In this document: piece by piece, positions 32,584 to 45,229 of the stretch
Layout: every line of letters begins with the position of its first letter
Numbering within the stretch: the stretch's first letter is position 1
Assembly (NCBI GenBank): GCA_032871835.1
Contig: CM065300.1
Location: 114,201,088-114,265,087 of the forward strand
From: Dipteronia dyeriana
Lineage: Eukaryota; Streptophyta; Magnoliopsida; Sapindales; Sapindaceae
DNA: 64,000 nt
Direction: 5' to 3'
Position numbers and translations under genes: made by a program
Notes under the pieces: generated by a model
Told to the model about the DNA's origin: nothing
The model's database searches: none
What the model saw: only the letters and a program-made list of their open reading frames with translations

Positions 32584-33320
32584 GCGCAAGCATGGAGAGA
32601 GGGGGAGAGGATGGTGTTTGTTTTGTTTTGTTTTATTTGAGTAGGATTTGGTGTTGTTTGTTTGTTTTCTTCATGTGTATATTTTGTGGGGTTTGTGTCA
32701 TGCTTATTTGATCTTATTCTAAAGATTGAATTTCAAATATCAATATCGATTTATTAAAAATAAAATAAAATAAATTAAAAAATCTTGACACCAAAGTGTT
32801 GAATTTGTTACCGGTCGGTCAAGTCTGTCAAGATCAAACACTATATACGTTTCCTATAGAGCCTTATCAAATATAAGAGGTCATCATGGCAAAAACTTTG
32901 AAAAGAAAAATGGGAATGTTGATGATAAATTTATCCACCAATAAAAATTGTGAAATTACCTTGGATGGCTCAAATGTTTGTTTTAGCTTGGTCAATAATG
33001 AACATTGTTGACACATCAGAGTAACATGCTAGGTCTCCCAGATGAAATAGTATGCGTAAGATTGATGTGTGAGGCCTTCTAGGTAAGATAAAAAGTCTAC
33101 AAAATGAGAAAAATAGGTTAGGGCCATGCCGGTGGTTGGATGGCAATCGCTCTCCGACCCTCAAGTCAAGGATTTGATACTTGAAAGTCGGTGATCCTTA
33201 GATGATCGACTAAATACAAACTCAACGACTAGAGATTAATGAAAAAGAAAATGAGCATGGGTTTAAAATAATGTATACTCTTAGTGTTCAATCTTTTATC
33301 CTTTGTAATGTGGTTGTTCC
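32584..33320. other. Upstream region of the bHLH gene
   Basis: Distal promoter region, AT-rich, with TTTGTTTT tracts on the plus strand near 32610. A repeat-like block with GCTCTCCGACCCTCAAGTCA near 33150 resembles dispersed plant repeats. No gene supported. Confidence 0.4.
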
Positions 33321-34348
33321 TGTTAGGTCTTGACTCGTATTCTCAAGTGAACCCAATGTGAACTAAAGGAGACTCAACTGATGTGAAGCTTCCTAAAGAC
33401 GTGAGAAACGTTTGGAAGTTGGAATGGTGTTGTTTGAGAGAGGCTGAAGACCCGAAGAAACGAAGAAACGAAGCTTGCGGTGCATTCCAGGTGACTTGCA
33501 ACGGTTAAGGAGGCGAATGCGCAATTGTGACCCGAATCGTAGTCAATCATAAGCATGTGTGAAACAGAAAATATTTGGCGAAAAAGGAAAGTGTTCTTTT
33601 GGGAAGTTCTTATACTTGAAGAAAAAAGATTTCTCCTTAACAAGAAGACTTGTCATAAATAGGAAATAGTATTTATGTGGAATAAGTAAGTTTTGTACGT
33701 TTAGAAGTAGGATTTTCTTTTATCTTAAACTTCCTATAACTAGCATAAATAGAACCTTGTATCTAGGTTATTTTGTGTGGAGTTAATAAACACCATGTAA
33801 CATCAGGGAGTGGAGAGATCCGAGTGTGAGACCCTTGGGAATATCCGGGGAGGGATCTAAAGGAATATTAGTGGATCAAGTTAGAGATCCGTGAGTGATA
33901 TTCAGGGGAGACCTAGGGGATATTGAGGGGTTCTTGGTGAGGATCTTGTGTACATTATGAGCTGAGAGTCATGATGTAAAGCTCGGTTGTGAGCTTGGGG
34001 ACTTGGTAAGGCTCTGTGATTTAGGGTTGTGGTGTGAGAGAGAATCTTGTAGTATATGGTTGTACTAATTTATCATATATATAAACTTTCTCTGTCGTCC
34101 TGATGGCCCATGGTTTTTTACCCAATTTGGGTATTTCCACGTATATCTTGTGTTGTGATTGGTTTATTTTCTCTCATATATTTTTTATGCTATAGACTTT
34201 ATTAATTGCTATGAGTTATGGACGCATATTAGGCATGACGATTCTGTGATCATCGGTCCAAATCCTCAATAGTTCCTTCCATTTATAACATCTCTCCTGG
34301 GAGCCAAGTCCATCATTCTTACCATTAATGGATGTGTGTGTATGCTTC
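33321..34348 (+). repeat. Degenerate copia-like LTR/leader remnant
   Basis: Begins TGTTAGGTCTTGACTCG and contains LTR-like phrases such as TTTGGGTATTTCCACGTATATCTTGTG near 34120-34150. It is cut at 34348 by a solo LTR and may continue at 37136-37310. No primer site or reliable coding sequence is visible, so the family is uncertain. Confidence 0.35.
34344..34348. repeat. target-site duplication GCTTC (left)
   Basis: GCTTC here and at 37136-37140 flank the minus-strand solo LTR exactly. Confidence 0.9.
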
Positions 34349-34914
34349 TGAAATTGTACAAACTCGGTTAAATTGCCTTAAGCTAATTTGGAGTGGGGTG
34401 GGGTAAGGAGGGGTGCATTGGTTTTTTACATATTTTTCAATCCCTTGAAAACAAACATATGTTTGTCCCTCTGGCTAGCTTAAATAACAATACTAAAGAT
34501 AATAAATCATATGTAAGAAAACAATATGTATTATCTAATCAAGTATTGCTAAACAGGCTTACATGTTGCTAATGAAAAGGTTAGCAAAAGTAACTAAAAC
34601 AATCCATACTTGTCTTTTCAAGATCATTCAATATATATAAGTATTCGAACAAAGATGATTATATACAAATATACTCAAATATACATGCAAGGATATATAT
34701 AGCTTTGATCATATAAAGTGCTTGTATATCACATATTACAAAAATCTTGTTTACATGAATATCTAAAATTGAACAATGTGAAACAAGATTATAACTTACA
34801 CATACAAGTATATATAAGGGATGTGAAGAATTGACACAAGTATTTTTTTTTAACATGGTAAAACCTACAAGGAGGAAACATCCACGAGTTGAATACAACC
34901 ATCAGATACTTTTA

Positions 34915-35160
34915 TTATTGAAAAGTAGATAAGAAATTCCTCAAAAGTGACCAACAAATGACACACTCTCTATTAGACTCTATATCTACCAAATCCTTAT
35001 TGGTAGATTGGAAATTCCTCAAAAGTGATCAACAAATGAATCACTTTCTATTGTAGTCCACTCTATCCAACACCATTAAGAAGTTGGAAATTCCTCAAGA
35101 ATAGTCAACAAATGACTCACCCTCTATTGGACTTCATCTCATCTTAATATCCCGGGTCTA
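34915..35160 (-). repeat. ~77-bp repeats in solo LTR
   Basis: Three imperfect units containing GAAATTCCTCAAAAGTGA and CAACAAATGA, the reverse of the block at about 55155-55390. Confidence 0.75.
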
Positions 35161-36346
35161 CCAATAAAAAGTCAACTTTCTATCCAAGGCACCTATGTCT
35201 CTAGAAAGTCTCCCATTGCTTGATTACCTGGACCTCATGTCCTAACCAAGACTTTTTGCTTAGCTATCCAGACCACACGTCCTAGACAATACTTTATGCC
35301 TTTTACAAGGACTTCCTCATAGGCAAGACTTCATGCTTTTTACAAGGACTTTCTAAATGTGATCACTGAATGCATAAAATGCAAACAAGCACTCAACATA
35401 GAATATTACGATCAAACAGATCCTATGGGAATTAAACATATGCATGAAAGATCATAAACAAATGTTGTCTAGTTACTAAACATGAATGATAAATCTAGAA
35501 CATGTGAAAACACTACAAACACATTCAATATCTCGAATCATTAATGAAACTAAAACTTTAATAAAAGCATATACACTTAGCACACATTCAGGTTTTAGTA
35601 ACATGCACAAAAACATGCTATAATCATATGAAAAAGTCAATCAAGTTTCTAGCAAAATACCTAGAGCATATTCATTCACAATATTCAATTAAAGTCAAAA
35701 TACCTCTATGACCTCAATCAAATGTGTTATTACTAAATATATTCAATTAAATGAACTTAACACATGTAGAGACTATTTTTTTTTATCAAAAATCAATCAA
35801 TCAATCAAAGTTCACAAAATAGTCCTAGATAGAAAGCTTGCACAATATAATCCCAAATATATGAAAACACAGGTAAAAATCAAAGCCTAACTCAACATGC
35901 GAGATTTCAATCAAATTCAGTCTAGCTTTAAAAGAGTTTAAAACTCTAATTAAACTTTAAAAAATATACATACATGTATTGAAGAAGAAAGCCCAAGGTG
36001 ATTGAACACATTTAAGAATAAAACACAAGATGAAATTCAATACCTTTGAAACAATGTGCAGTCCCGTTTTTGTGTGAAGAGCCAACAAAAAGTGTGATTA
36101 AAACTTCTCAAACCTTCTTGGATATGATAGAGGATTGAAGGACGAACAATCTCCAATTTGAATCACTTGACTCAGAGTTAAATGAAAATGATATAGTGTT
36201 TGGAAGGTGAGAAAAATTGAAAGAAAATTTTCTGCACAAAGTTTTCAAACTCTATTCTTGGAATAAAATGAGAGAGGAAAGAGGTATATAAAAGAGAGGG
36301 AAATGGAGAGGAGAAAATACCATTTTACCCCCATGCCTCCTCCCTT

Positions 36347-36446
36347 CCTGAGATGGTGCGTGGACATCTTGGGGGCAGGAAGGCTTCCTCCCCGAGATGG
36401 CCACACGCCATCTCGGGAAGGAGTGGCATGGTGGCTTTTTAGCCAC
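36347..36446 (-). promoter_or_regulatory. Hairpin cluster in minus-strand solo LTR
   Basis: Eleven-base arms CCCGAGATGGC/GCCATCTCGGG around a five-base loop at 36391-36417. GTGGCT/AGCCAC around TTTT lies at 36431-36446, and a degenerate copy (TGAGATGG...CATCTTGG) at about 36347-36371. Arrangement matches the cluster in the complete element. Confidence 0.6.
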
Positions 36447-37135
36447 TAGCTCCTTCCTTCCAGCACCCCTGTGTTCTTCGATCATTCCCCGACTTCTGAA
36501 CTCCTAATTCGAATCTATTTATGGATTATGAACTGGGCATCTCTCATGCACATGGACATCTATGAAACTTTGACAAAAAATTATGAATTCGACTCGTACA
36601 AGAAGACGAAGACAATGTATGTAAAGTGATCGGAAAGTTTTGTAACTCTTGACTTGGAACTCAAAACCAAATGTATGAGTAACCGAAATGACCAGAACTC
36701 AATAAGGAACAATATAACACCAAATTTAAGTCCAAAGTCCATATTATATAAATATACAAACACATAACACGCAAGAATGCTATTACTTGAACATAGTTTA
36801 CAAACATGCAATCTACAAAACTAGTCAATTTAGCACCAATGTATCAACATTCAATCTCAAGTGTGTGAATGTGTTATACAAAATGAGCACAACGATTTAG
36901 GGACATATATGAATGCAATGTGTGTGTGTGCCTAAGCCTTGTGAGAGAAATGAGGTCTTAAAAATACCTTTGTTGAACAATGAAGTGCATTTCTCTTTGA
37001 AGACTTGAACTTGCTTGATAGGTTGCCATATCTTCTTTTAAGCTTGAATCATCATCAATCTAAGGTAACTAATCAATACAAGTGAAACGTTGTTTTGATA
37101 TGGAATAAATACCAATACAAACCAAAAACCTAACA

Positions 37136-37140
37136 GCTTC
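37136..37140. repeat. target-site duplication GCTTC (right)
   Basis: Directly follows the solo LTR end; pairs with 34344-34348. Confidence 0.9.
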
Positions 37141-38448
37141 GATGTGAAATGAGGCAATGGGTTGAAACTTTTCTCATTTGTACGGATAAAATGGTGTTGA
37201 AATCATGTCTGAGTGGTACTAACCAGTTATGACACTTATCCGACGTGGATAGGTTGGTCAGTTGATGTAGCAAGAAGGTAGTGATGTGTCAACACTGAAG
37301 GCATGCCAAGTGTGCAAGATGTATCTCTCTCACTAGGTGGCACACTATAAGTTGTATTGTGAAACAAATATAATGACAAGCAAGGGTATTATCCACAGGG
37401 AAAGGGAAATAAAATGACTAAAACTAGTTAACTAATATTAAACTAAAACTAAGCATGCAAGGGTAAAGATAAATGGGTTGGATTTTGAATGGTTAATTGT
37501 TAAGATGCAAACCACAATTATGTCAATTGACCTAACATGCAATTAGTTTTAATATACAATGTGTGAGATGTGATATGGGATGTGAATGCGGGAGCCGATG
37601 CAATTCATACACAAATAGCGGGTACTCCATTCTTTAAGAACCAATTCGATTATTAAGAGCTAATCTATCTTTAAGGGTGACTTAGAGTCAATAACTCTCA
37701 CTCACGACTACTTGGTCGGATTTGGAAAGATAAAGACTCTTATCGCATAAATTCTCTTCTACGTAACTACTTGGGTGGTTTATGAGAGAATCACTCTTTA
37801 AGCATAGATAGATTCTAATGGTTAAGCATGCCTTGGAATGGCATGTTCATAAATCATCCCTTTCCATTGAAGCCTAGATTTATAGGAAGGGCATATTCAC
37901 CGCACATCCATTCCATTCAATTTAGCTAGTTTTAATCACCTAAAAGTGTGTATCTAACTTGGCTTGAGAGAGGGCATATCTACCCAATCCAAGAAGATAT
38001 ATATTCAAATTTAAAACTCAAAATAAATTGATAATCAACAAGAATCAAGAGAGGGCATATCTACCTAATTCAAGAGATAATCAATTGCATTAAAAACCAT
38101 TGAATGAAACTAAATAATCAAATACTAAGAATATGGTGGAAAACCCACAATCCATCAATTATTACATCAACTCCCACAAGGGGTTTATCTACTGATGACA
38201 ATTACAATAAAATGACAAGGAGAAAAGAGATAGAGAAGACCCATGTAGAGAAACTCCTCCTTTCTTGAAGCTTTGATCCAATCTCTAAGTGTCCCTGAGT
38301 AAATGAGGATGAAGGATGGTTAGATTTTATAGAGAATGATCCTAGTCTAAGTTAGTTGTTAGAGAGGATGTGTTTTGTGAAAAGAAGAGTTGTTTCTAGA
38401 TCTAGGACTGTATGATCATTCCCTCTTTCAAAAATGGGAAAAGATATA

Positions 38449-40728
38449 TGCTAACCGAAAATTTGTTCGTGGTGAGAAATTACAGCTAACACCCTCAAGA
38501 CCACTACCACAAAGGTGGTGGCCGGGGTTGGTACCTTTGGTACCTTGGTGATCTTGTTGGAATATGAAGGATGGAGTGGTAAGTAGGAGACAAGCCATCC
38601 TGTCCGCCGGGCTTCATGCTTGAGGAGGAGGTATGGGGAGATTGAGGTTCTCTTGCTAGTGTGAAGTGGCTGATCCAGGTCATTGTTCCATAGTCTTGGC
38701 CCTCGGTTGGGGTCGGAGCCTGTCCTGGTACTCAGATCCCTGTTCTGGACCCTGATTTCTTTCTGTAGTTCCCCGACCTATACAACGATTAAATAGGGGG
38801 GCTTGTATGGCTTCTGTGCCGGATCTATGCCCGCTTCCATAGAGAAATCGCAGGAGAGCTCATTGACTTCCTTCAAACGGGCCAGGGTGGTTTCTCCCTA
38901 TCACTACATGAAATTTGAAGTGTAGATGAAAAGAACAAGGATTCTAGGTCCAGTGGGGTAGGAGCTAGATCCGGTTCCCTAAATCTTCGTTGTAGTTTCC
39001 TGATCTCATATAATAAGGATTAAAGAGCTAGGACCAATGGGGTCGGTACCTAGCCCGCATACACACATGCATAATACAGTAGATAACAAGAAAAACACAA
39101 GTCTTTTGTAAAGGGAGGTGGATTGACCAAGGGGGAAAAAGCATTACGAATGATCACATGCTGAAAACCCTAAGGCAGTATCCGAAGGAAGGAGGAATAC
39201 CCTTCCTTATGTATATATCAAAGAATGCTCCGGGAAGCTTACAAGAATGGTTAAATAATACAACATAGTCGTTCCGGGGAGCATACAATGGTGATCGAAT
39301 GTTGACCGATATCGATATATTCCAAGTAAAGGTAACATATCCATTGATCATGTACGGTGAATCTAGGGGAACTATGTAGGCTTTTCTCTGGTTTGTCCAT
39401 TTTTGGACCAAATATGAGATGCGTAGTGGATCGTATATCAAGTGTCGAATATCTCATATTTTGGGAGTCGATTGTGCGTATCATTTTGCCTCCGCTTCTT
39501 CTTCGAGAGTTCTATCATATTTATAGGTTCGAATTGCTTGTTACCCACTCCGCAGATTATGGATTGATCCTACTTCCTTATTAGGCAGGATTTTCTGTTG
39601 TAGTTGACCCCCAATAATCGATTGTGGAGGATATCTTGGAGGCAAAGGTATTTGTTTCCTCTTTGGACTATTTTACTAATGGTGGCCATTAAAGAGTTGA
39701 ATATTCTCTCATTAATGGCGTTGATCGTCTTTATTAATAGGGTTGATTTCCTCCATTAATACATTTGACCTCATTAATAGTGTTGGCTACCTCCATCAAT
39801 ATAGTTGACCTCAATAATAGGGTTGACTAGTTCTATTAATATAGTTGACTACCTTCATTAATATAGTTGACATCTTTAATAGGGTTGACTACCTCCATTA
39901 ATACAGTTGACCTCCTTAAATCATGAAAGTCAACTCTCACTCTTGGAGGAGAACTCCAGTTCTATATGTCACTTTGGTGAGGTACTTCATGGAGGTTACC
40001 TGATGTAAGGTTCAATAGCCTCGATGGTGAGGCACTCCTAGGTACCAATCTGAGGGCGAGGTACTTTAAGGTACCGTATTTGTTATATGAAGCTTGATTC
40101 GACCGCACTGGAGCATAATAAACACATAGGAGCTTTTACAAGCTTCTTCTTTCATGCTGGAGAGATCAGAAACATACCTCGATGGGATAATACGGCAATG
40201 TCGATGAGTTCGGGTATGAGTAGAACATTCTGTAGAGGTGGATACTCCATGCCTGCTTCTGAGATGGTCACAAGATACCTTGATCATGTGAATCCTGGTA
40301 CCTCGAGGTAGATGGTAGCCCATCTCATCGACTTGGTGCTAGGTAGTGTTTTCTACCAGGTGAAAGTAAGGCACTCAAAGGAGATGGATGACCTCGGCTC
40401 ACTTCTGAAGGGATCGTTAGGTATATCGACCTCGAAAATCTTGGTACCTCAAGGTGGATGACCTTTTTACCTCGTCGACCTAGCTTCGGGCTCCTATCCC
40501 GATACTAAGAGCTTGATGTGGCCATGTCGGGCTTTAATTGGTGAACATGAATGCGTGTGAGATGTTTAGAGGGTACGGACGGCCTCGCCTTACTCCTGCA
40601 GGATTGTGTGGTAGCTCGATCTCGGGGACCTTGATACCCCGTTACATGAGCCATAATTTGGACCTTTGCATAAGGGCTGGGAAGTGAAAAATTCTTCTTT
40701 GGTCCCTAGCCAAATTTTGCTATTAACA
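38449..40728 (-). repeat. Putative solo LTR (minus strand) with ATATA flanks
   Basis: 2280 bp bounded by TG (38449) and ...TTAACA (40728), flanked by ATATA at 38444-38448 and 40729-40733. The flanking gypsy LTR reads through when it is removed. A TATATACATAAGG motif on the minus strand near 39215 could be its TATA box. It has repeated GGTACCT(CG) motifs and a minisatellite. ATATA is a weak duplication in AT-rich DNA. Confidence 0.5.
39690..39930. repeat. ~40-bp minisatellite
   Basis: About six degenerate units of the type TTAATAGGGTTGACTACCTC followed by CATTAATATAGTTGAC. Confidence 0.8.
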
Positions 40729-41069
40729 ATATAATTATAGGGTTTCCAAAATAGGTCTAAAAATTGTTGATGTGGCTGTCTGACGCACTAAATGCACGGG
40801 TTCCATTTCTCGAGTTTTGGAAAATGCACAGAAAAATGCACGGTTGTGCATGGGTTGTGGACCCATGCAGTGACTTGCACACTGGAGCATTTCTTCATCG
40901 ATTTCGGCCGGTTTTCACCCAATCTTTGCTCTTTTCATCCTTTCTTCCAATATGTACCTAATTGTCTGCAAAAATAACAAATGAGCCATAAGAAAAGCAA
41001 AAACACTAATAAACAAGACAAAGGGAATGGGAATGAGGGCCAAAATATATGACAATTTTGGCAAGATCA

Positions 41070-41394
41070 AAAACTGTCCACTCCCGAATTTGTAGAGGGT
41101 TGACTTTTCTAGTCTATCTCGTTGTGTTTTGACGGTAGTTGACTCTTTTAGTTTATCTCTTTGTGTTTTGATAGTAGATGAATTATTGTTAGCTCCAATT
41201 TTTTGTTCCCAAGTAACTAAAATGAGGCAAACTTTTTCCCCATATAGTGATAATGGTTCATTATTGTCCTTTGAGGATGCTTAAAACTAGAACTATGTGT
41301 TCCAAGTCACTTTAACTAGCTGGAAGGAACCCCAAGTGGCATATGGCGTGATCAGAGTCATCCCAAGTCTCTCTTGCCCGCGTTAGGTATAGCT
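41070..41394 (-). other. 3' untranslated remnant of a gypsy element (minus)
   Basis: Adjoins the start of the minus-strand LTR. Minus strand contains ACTTGGGAACAAAAAATTGG, like the pre-LTR region of Athila-type elements. No coding sequence recognised; ends at a Sirevirus-like LTR fragment. Confidence 0.35.
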
Positions 41395-41716
41395 TGTGTT
41401 GGTTAGGTTTCATATCAAAATGCTCTTTGCTTGTAATGATTTAGTTGCCTAGGTGGTTCGTGCAGTTTCGAGCTTTAAGGAGAAGGGCAAATTTCTAAGC
41501 AAGCATATCTTCAAGAGGTTGCATGGTCTTCAAATATTTATGTGTTGAGACCTTACCTTTTGCAAGGCTTAGGATGCACACACATACACACACACACACA
41601 CACACGTATCAAGCATTTGTGTCCCTACATCGTTATGTATTAATTGTTCAGCACACATGTTCACTTTGTGTGTACATGCATTTGTTTTAATTGATTTAAA
41701 TTTCTTAGTTAATTAT
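41395..41716 (+). repeat. Sirevirus-like LTR, 5' fragment
   Basis: CATATCAAAATGCTCTTTGC and TTGTAATGATTTAGTTGCCT match the first 100 bp of the Sirevirus LTRs. A CA-rich run and the GTGTCCCTACATCGTT phrase follow, in the same order as at 1690-1800. It is cut at 41716 by the Tat LTR. Confidence 0.7.
41577..41606. repeat. (CA)n microsatellite
   Basis: CA dinucleotide run with one TA interruption, in the LTR fragment. Confidence 0.9.
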
Positions 41717-42509
41717 TGTCATTGGTAAAATTTGAAGGACTGACAGGTCAACACTATTACCAGAAAATACGGTGGTTAGGTATGCCATATCATCAAAAGT
41801 CAGCCCAAAAAAACCAACCCAAGTATAGTAGATAATCTCAAGACTCGATCAGATTTACCCAAGCGATTAGATCAAGATTACCTAATCGGGGTAACTAGAT
41901 TAACCAGGTGAAGATAACTCGATCGGGGTTACTAAACCGATCGAGTAAGGATGGTCGGGTGAATGAGGCCTGGTTGAGTTATATAACCGGTAAGGATAGA
42001 CATGTGGAAGATGTTAAGTTTCGAACAACCACGACTCAAATACGTAGAGAAAAATTCTTACTCAAATAAGGAACCGTGAAGTACATTCTGATAAGGAAAC
42101 AAATTTCCTTAGAGATACCAGAGTCCAAATCAGGCACGAAATTTAATTCATTTAATATCCAAGAGATATGAAACATGAATGAAGTTAAAATCGACTCCAA
42201 CAAGCTAGAGTCCCATTAAACTTCACCAACTTTCCTTATCTACTTTAAGAAATATGGTTCTATGCATGTATAAATAAACCTTAAAATATTACTGCAGAGA
42301 GGTTATGAAAAATACAAAAAGAGCGTAAGAGAGATTGAGTGTGTAATTCCATTTCTACATAGTGAAAACTTTTCCTTTTTTGGGTTTTCCACGAAAAACT
42401 CTGTTTTGCATGATCAATTTCTTATCTTGTGGTGTAACTTGGTTATTGGCTCTTATCGATTTATTGGATGCATGGTAGATTTTACATAATCCAAAAATCA
42501 ACGTCAACA
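41717..42509 (+). repeat. Tat 5' LTR (plus strand)
   Basis: 793 bp, TGTCATTGG to CGTCAACA; aligns with the reverse complement of 24543-25345. It holds GATCGGGGTTACT/AACCGATCGAG repeats at 41880-41960 and a candidate TATAAATA at 42269-42276. Confidence 0.85.
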
Positions 42510-42522
42510 ATTGGTGCTAAAA
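42510..42522 (+). promoter_or_regulatory. Tat primer binding site (diverged)
   Basis: ATTGGTGCTAAAA directly after the LTR; the related copy reads ATTGGCGCTAGA. Confidence 0.65.
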
Positions 42523-42586
42523 AGAGGGGCATGAACCTTAAAATAAGTGTAAAAAAATCACTTCGAAAAACCTGTGAAAAGCTAAC

Positions 42587-44340
42587 ATGGTGAATAGTAT
42601 AGATCGGAGCCAATGGAGGATTACCCTCTACGACCCCAACCACAGATGGTGGCTAGATTGTGATAACTTCTACTGACACCCTTTTAGGGATTTCACTTGA
42701 GGCATTTCGATGTGTCCAAGATCCTTTACGGAGAGTTGTTGACGATGCAGCTAGACAAGGGATTAGCATAACAACGATGACTAACCTGATTTCCCCGTAT
42801 CAGCTGTCAACACATGTGGCAGCTCGAGACCCTAAGATACGCTCAGAGATTGTTGATGTGATCCCTGGTGCAACTCGTAAAATCGATAAAGATATGGTAG
42901 ATCTTTATGAAAGGAGGGAGCATTCCTGAAGGAGAGATGATCACCAAGATGACTGGCATCCTAGGAAGGATAATCACCAAGGCAATGAGAGAATAAGGTA
43001 AGAGATTACTGAGACGAGAGGGGTTAGAGAGAGCCTAACCTTCCAAAAGATGTGGGAAGACATGATGGGCATTAGGAAGAGTACACTCAAGAGGACCATT
43101 ATGAAAATAACAAAAGAAAATCTATGTTAACCTCAATTGATGAAGATGTCTCATCTAGGAGGTGCCGTGTAAGCAGCTCTCCAGTTGGGTTCAAACAGTG
43201 TAATGCTCATATTTGGTGCGTGTACAAAGAGATCGTTATAGGATCACCATTCACCATCGTTTGACGATCAAGGGGAACTAGAAGGCGAGCGAGAAGTGTT
43301 GTTGTGAAGGATGAAAGCATTGAAATGGAGGCAGGGTCTTGGCTAATCTACTGATCGACAATTCTAGCAGTCCGTTCTCCGACTTAATTCGATGAGCTCA
43401 TTTCTTGGAAAAATTCAGGATGCCACATATCGAGCAATTCAAGGCCAACACTAACCCCCCGAAGCATGTCAGGAGGTACCAGAGTGCAATGATGCAATAT
43501 GATTACGTTGATACGCTTATGTGTAAGATATTCCCACAAACTCTGGTGATCACGAGTCCAGATGGTTCGGAGGCCTTACTGGTGGCTCGATCAGGAAGTT
43601 TGAAGAATTGATATAGGCCTTTACTAGGTAGTTTACGGGTAACATTCAGAGGAGGAAGTCGATATTAATCTTTTCTACCATAAAATAGGAGAAGGACAAG
43701 AAGTTGAAAGATTAACTGACCCGCTTCTCCTAGGAGGCATCAGAAGTCCTAGACTCTAATGATGATGCGGTGTTATAAGCATTCATCAACAATCTACAAC
43801 ATAGTGTGTTATCACTTAGTTTAGTATAGTAATGGGGCAACCACTTATGCACATCTGGTGGATGATGAAAGAGGATGAGTAATGGCATAAGAGGAATAGA
43901 TAGGCAATGGTAAAGAGTTCTTACATGGTGGTAGATCAGAGGAGAACCAGAAACCTAAAATGAGTAGATCAAAAGGTAACCAGAAAAGGGACTAGAAGAA
44001 CAACAACTTAAACAAAAACAGAGACGGTCGTAACAATGATGACTAGAACAACAATAAAGTTTTTAGAAGGCAATTCACTAATTACACTCCCTTAGCCAAA
44101 ATGCAGGAGGAAGTTATGACCGTGATAGAGGATAAGAACTTGTACAAAAAACCTTTGAAGCAGTCAACCTTTGCTAGGAGGGACACATCAAAGTACTACC
44201 AGTTCCATCGTGATAATAGTCATAGAAACGTTAAAAAGTTTTTGATTGAGGGACTACACTGAAAATCTGATCAGTGAAGGACATCTGAAGATGTATTCTT
44301 GAAAAACAATAGTGACCAACATTGGGACACTCGAAAAGAT
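42587..44340 (+). pseudogene. Tat gag (heavily broken)
   Basis: ATG near 42587. Segments recognised by alignment with the other Tat copy: a FTGNIQRRKS-like block near 43635, DKKLKD near 43695, and a lysine/asparagine-rich linker. A zinc-knuckle remnant KYYQFHRDNSHRN near 44195 has lost its first cysteine. Many stops; the only open stretches are 42660-42929 and 43405-43611. Confidence 0.7.
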
Positions 44341-44549
44341 GACTAGAATAGAAGAAACAACCCTAATAAGAGTGCAGGCGTAGGGGTTATCAACAAAATC
44401 TTTAAAGGGCACTACATAGGGAGAAGTAGTAGGGAAAGAATGAAAGAAGATCGTGATGTGATAAATGGCAAGAAAGATTTAGAGGTGAACTTAGCTGTGC
44501 CTGGTCTGAAAAAGACCAAAAAGGGTTGGGACCCGATCATTTTTTTCAA

Positions 44550-45190
44550 AAGCATATGCATACAGATTAGAGGTCAAATCGAATGACGTAATTGTAGTAT
44601 CCGTCCGTATTAGTCACATAGAAGTGAGAAGAGTATTGATAGATAATGAGAGGTTAGTAGATATCCCAAGTGCTAGGGTGTACGATCAATTTAGATTGCA
44701 AAAAATAGACTTATAGCCATTAACAATCCCACTTAAGGGGTTCGACGGAACGAAAGTAAGGTCTTTGGAAATAGTCAAGTTACCTATAGAGATTAGGACC
44801 TACCCTTGGTAGAAGATGGTGCTCTTCAATTTTGTGGTAATCGATATAGAAAATTAGCCATACAATACCTTGTTGGAAGGCCTTTCATGAACAAATCTAA
44901 GACGGTTACAGCAACCTATGTCCTGACTGTCAAATTCCCCACATAAGCGTAAGTTGGAATTATGAAGAGTTCACGGGAGTGGGTCAGGAAAGAAAACCTG
45001 GTTGTGTATAGAGAATAAGTAGAGCCAGATGTAATACAGATTGACCTATAGAAAGAAGAAGAGTGTTTGGACGTCGATAGAGAATAAGCCTAGGTAGAAA
45101 CCACGACCCAATTTGACCTAGATCTAAAGGAAACATCCTTGGGTCTTGAGAAAGATCAAGAAGAAGAGGAACCAACAATGAAGGTTACAC
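44550..45190 (+). pseudogene. Tat protease region
   Basis: VRRVLIDNERLVDIPSA corresponds to the active-site region, normally with D-x-G-S; here the catalytic box reads IDNE. LPIEIRTYPW and VVIDIEN follow. A TAG stop near 44857 sits where the sister copy has tryptophan. Confidence 0.65.
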
Positions 45191-45229
45191 TCGATGAAAA
45201 TAATCCTGAACTAATTACCAAGTTGATGG

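Larger units (their letters stand above)
34349..37135 (-). repeat. Sirevirus solo LTR (minus strand)
   Basis: 2787 bp, ends TGTTAGG and ...TTTCA on the minus strand, flanked by a perfect GCTTC duplication with no internal domain attached. It is related to the LTRs of 1498-12063 and closest in structure to 53218-56005 (similar length, same 77-bp repeat block). Formed by LTR-LTR recombination. Confidence 0.9.
37311..41069 (-). repeat. Degenerate gypsy LTR (minus strand), split by another LTR
   Basis: On the minus strand it starts TGATCTTGCCAAAATTG at 41069, near a degenerate purine-rich stretch (CGGGAGTGGACAG), and passes through GGCTCATTTGTTATTTTTGCAG. It then continues past the insertion at 38449-40728 into an R/U5-like region (GAGGAGTTTCTC, GGTAGATATGCCCTCTC twice). 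Similarity in style to Athila-type LTRs is clear, but ends are approximate and no flanking duplication was found. Confidence 0.45.

Noticed and set aside
39690..39930. CRISPR-like array
   Set aside because: Units are degenerate, contiguous and without unique spacers; this is a minisatellite in a plant genome.
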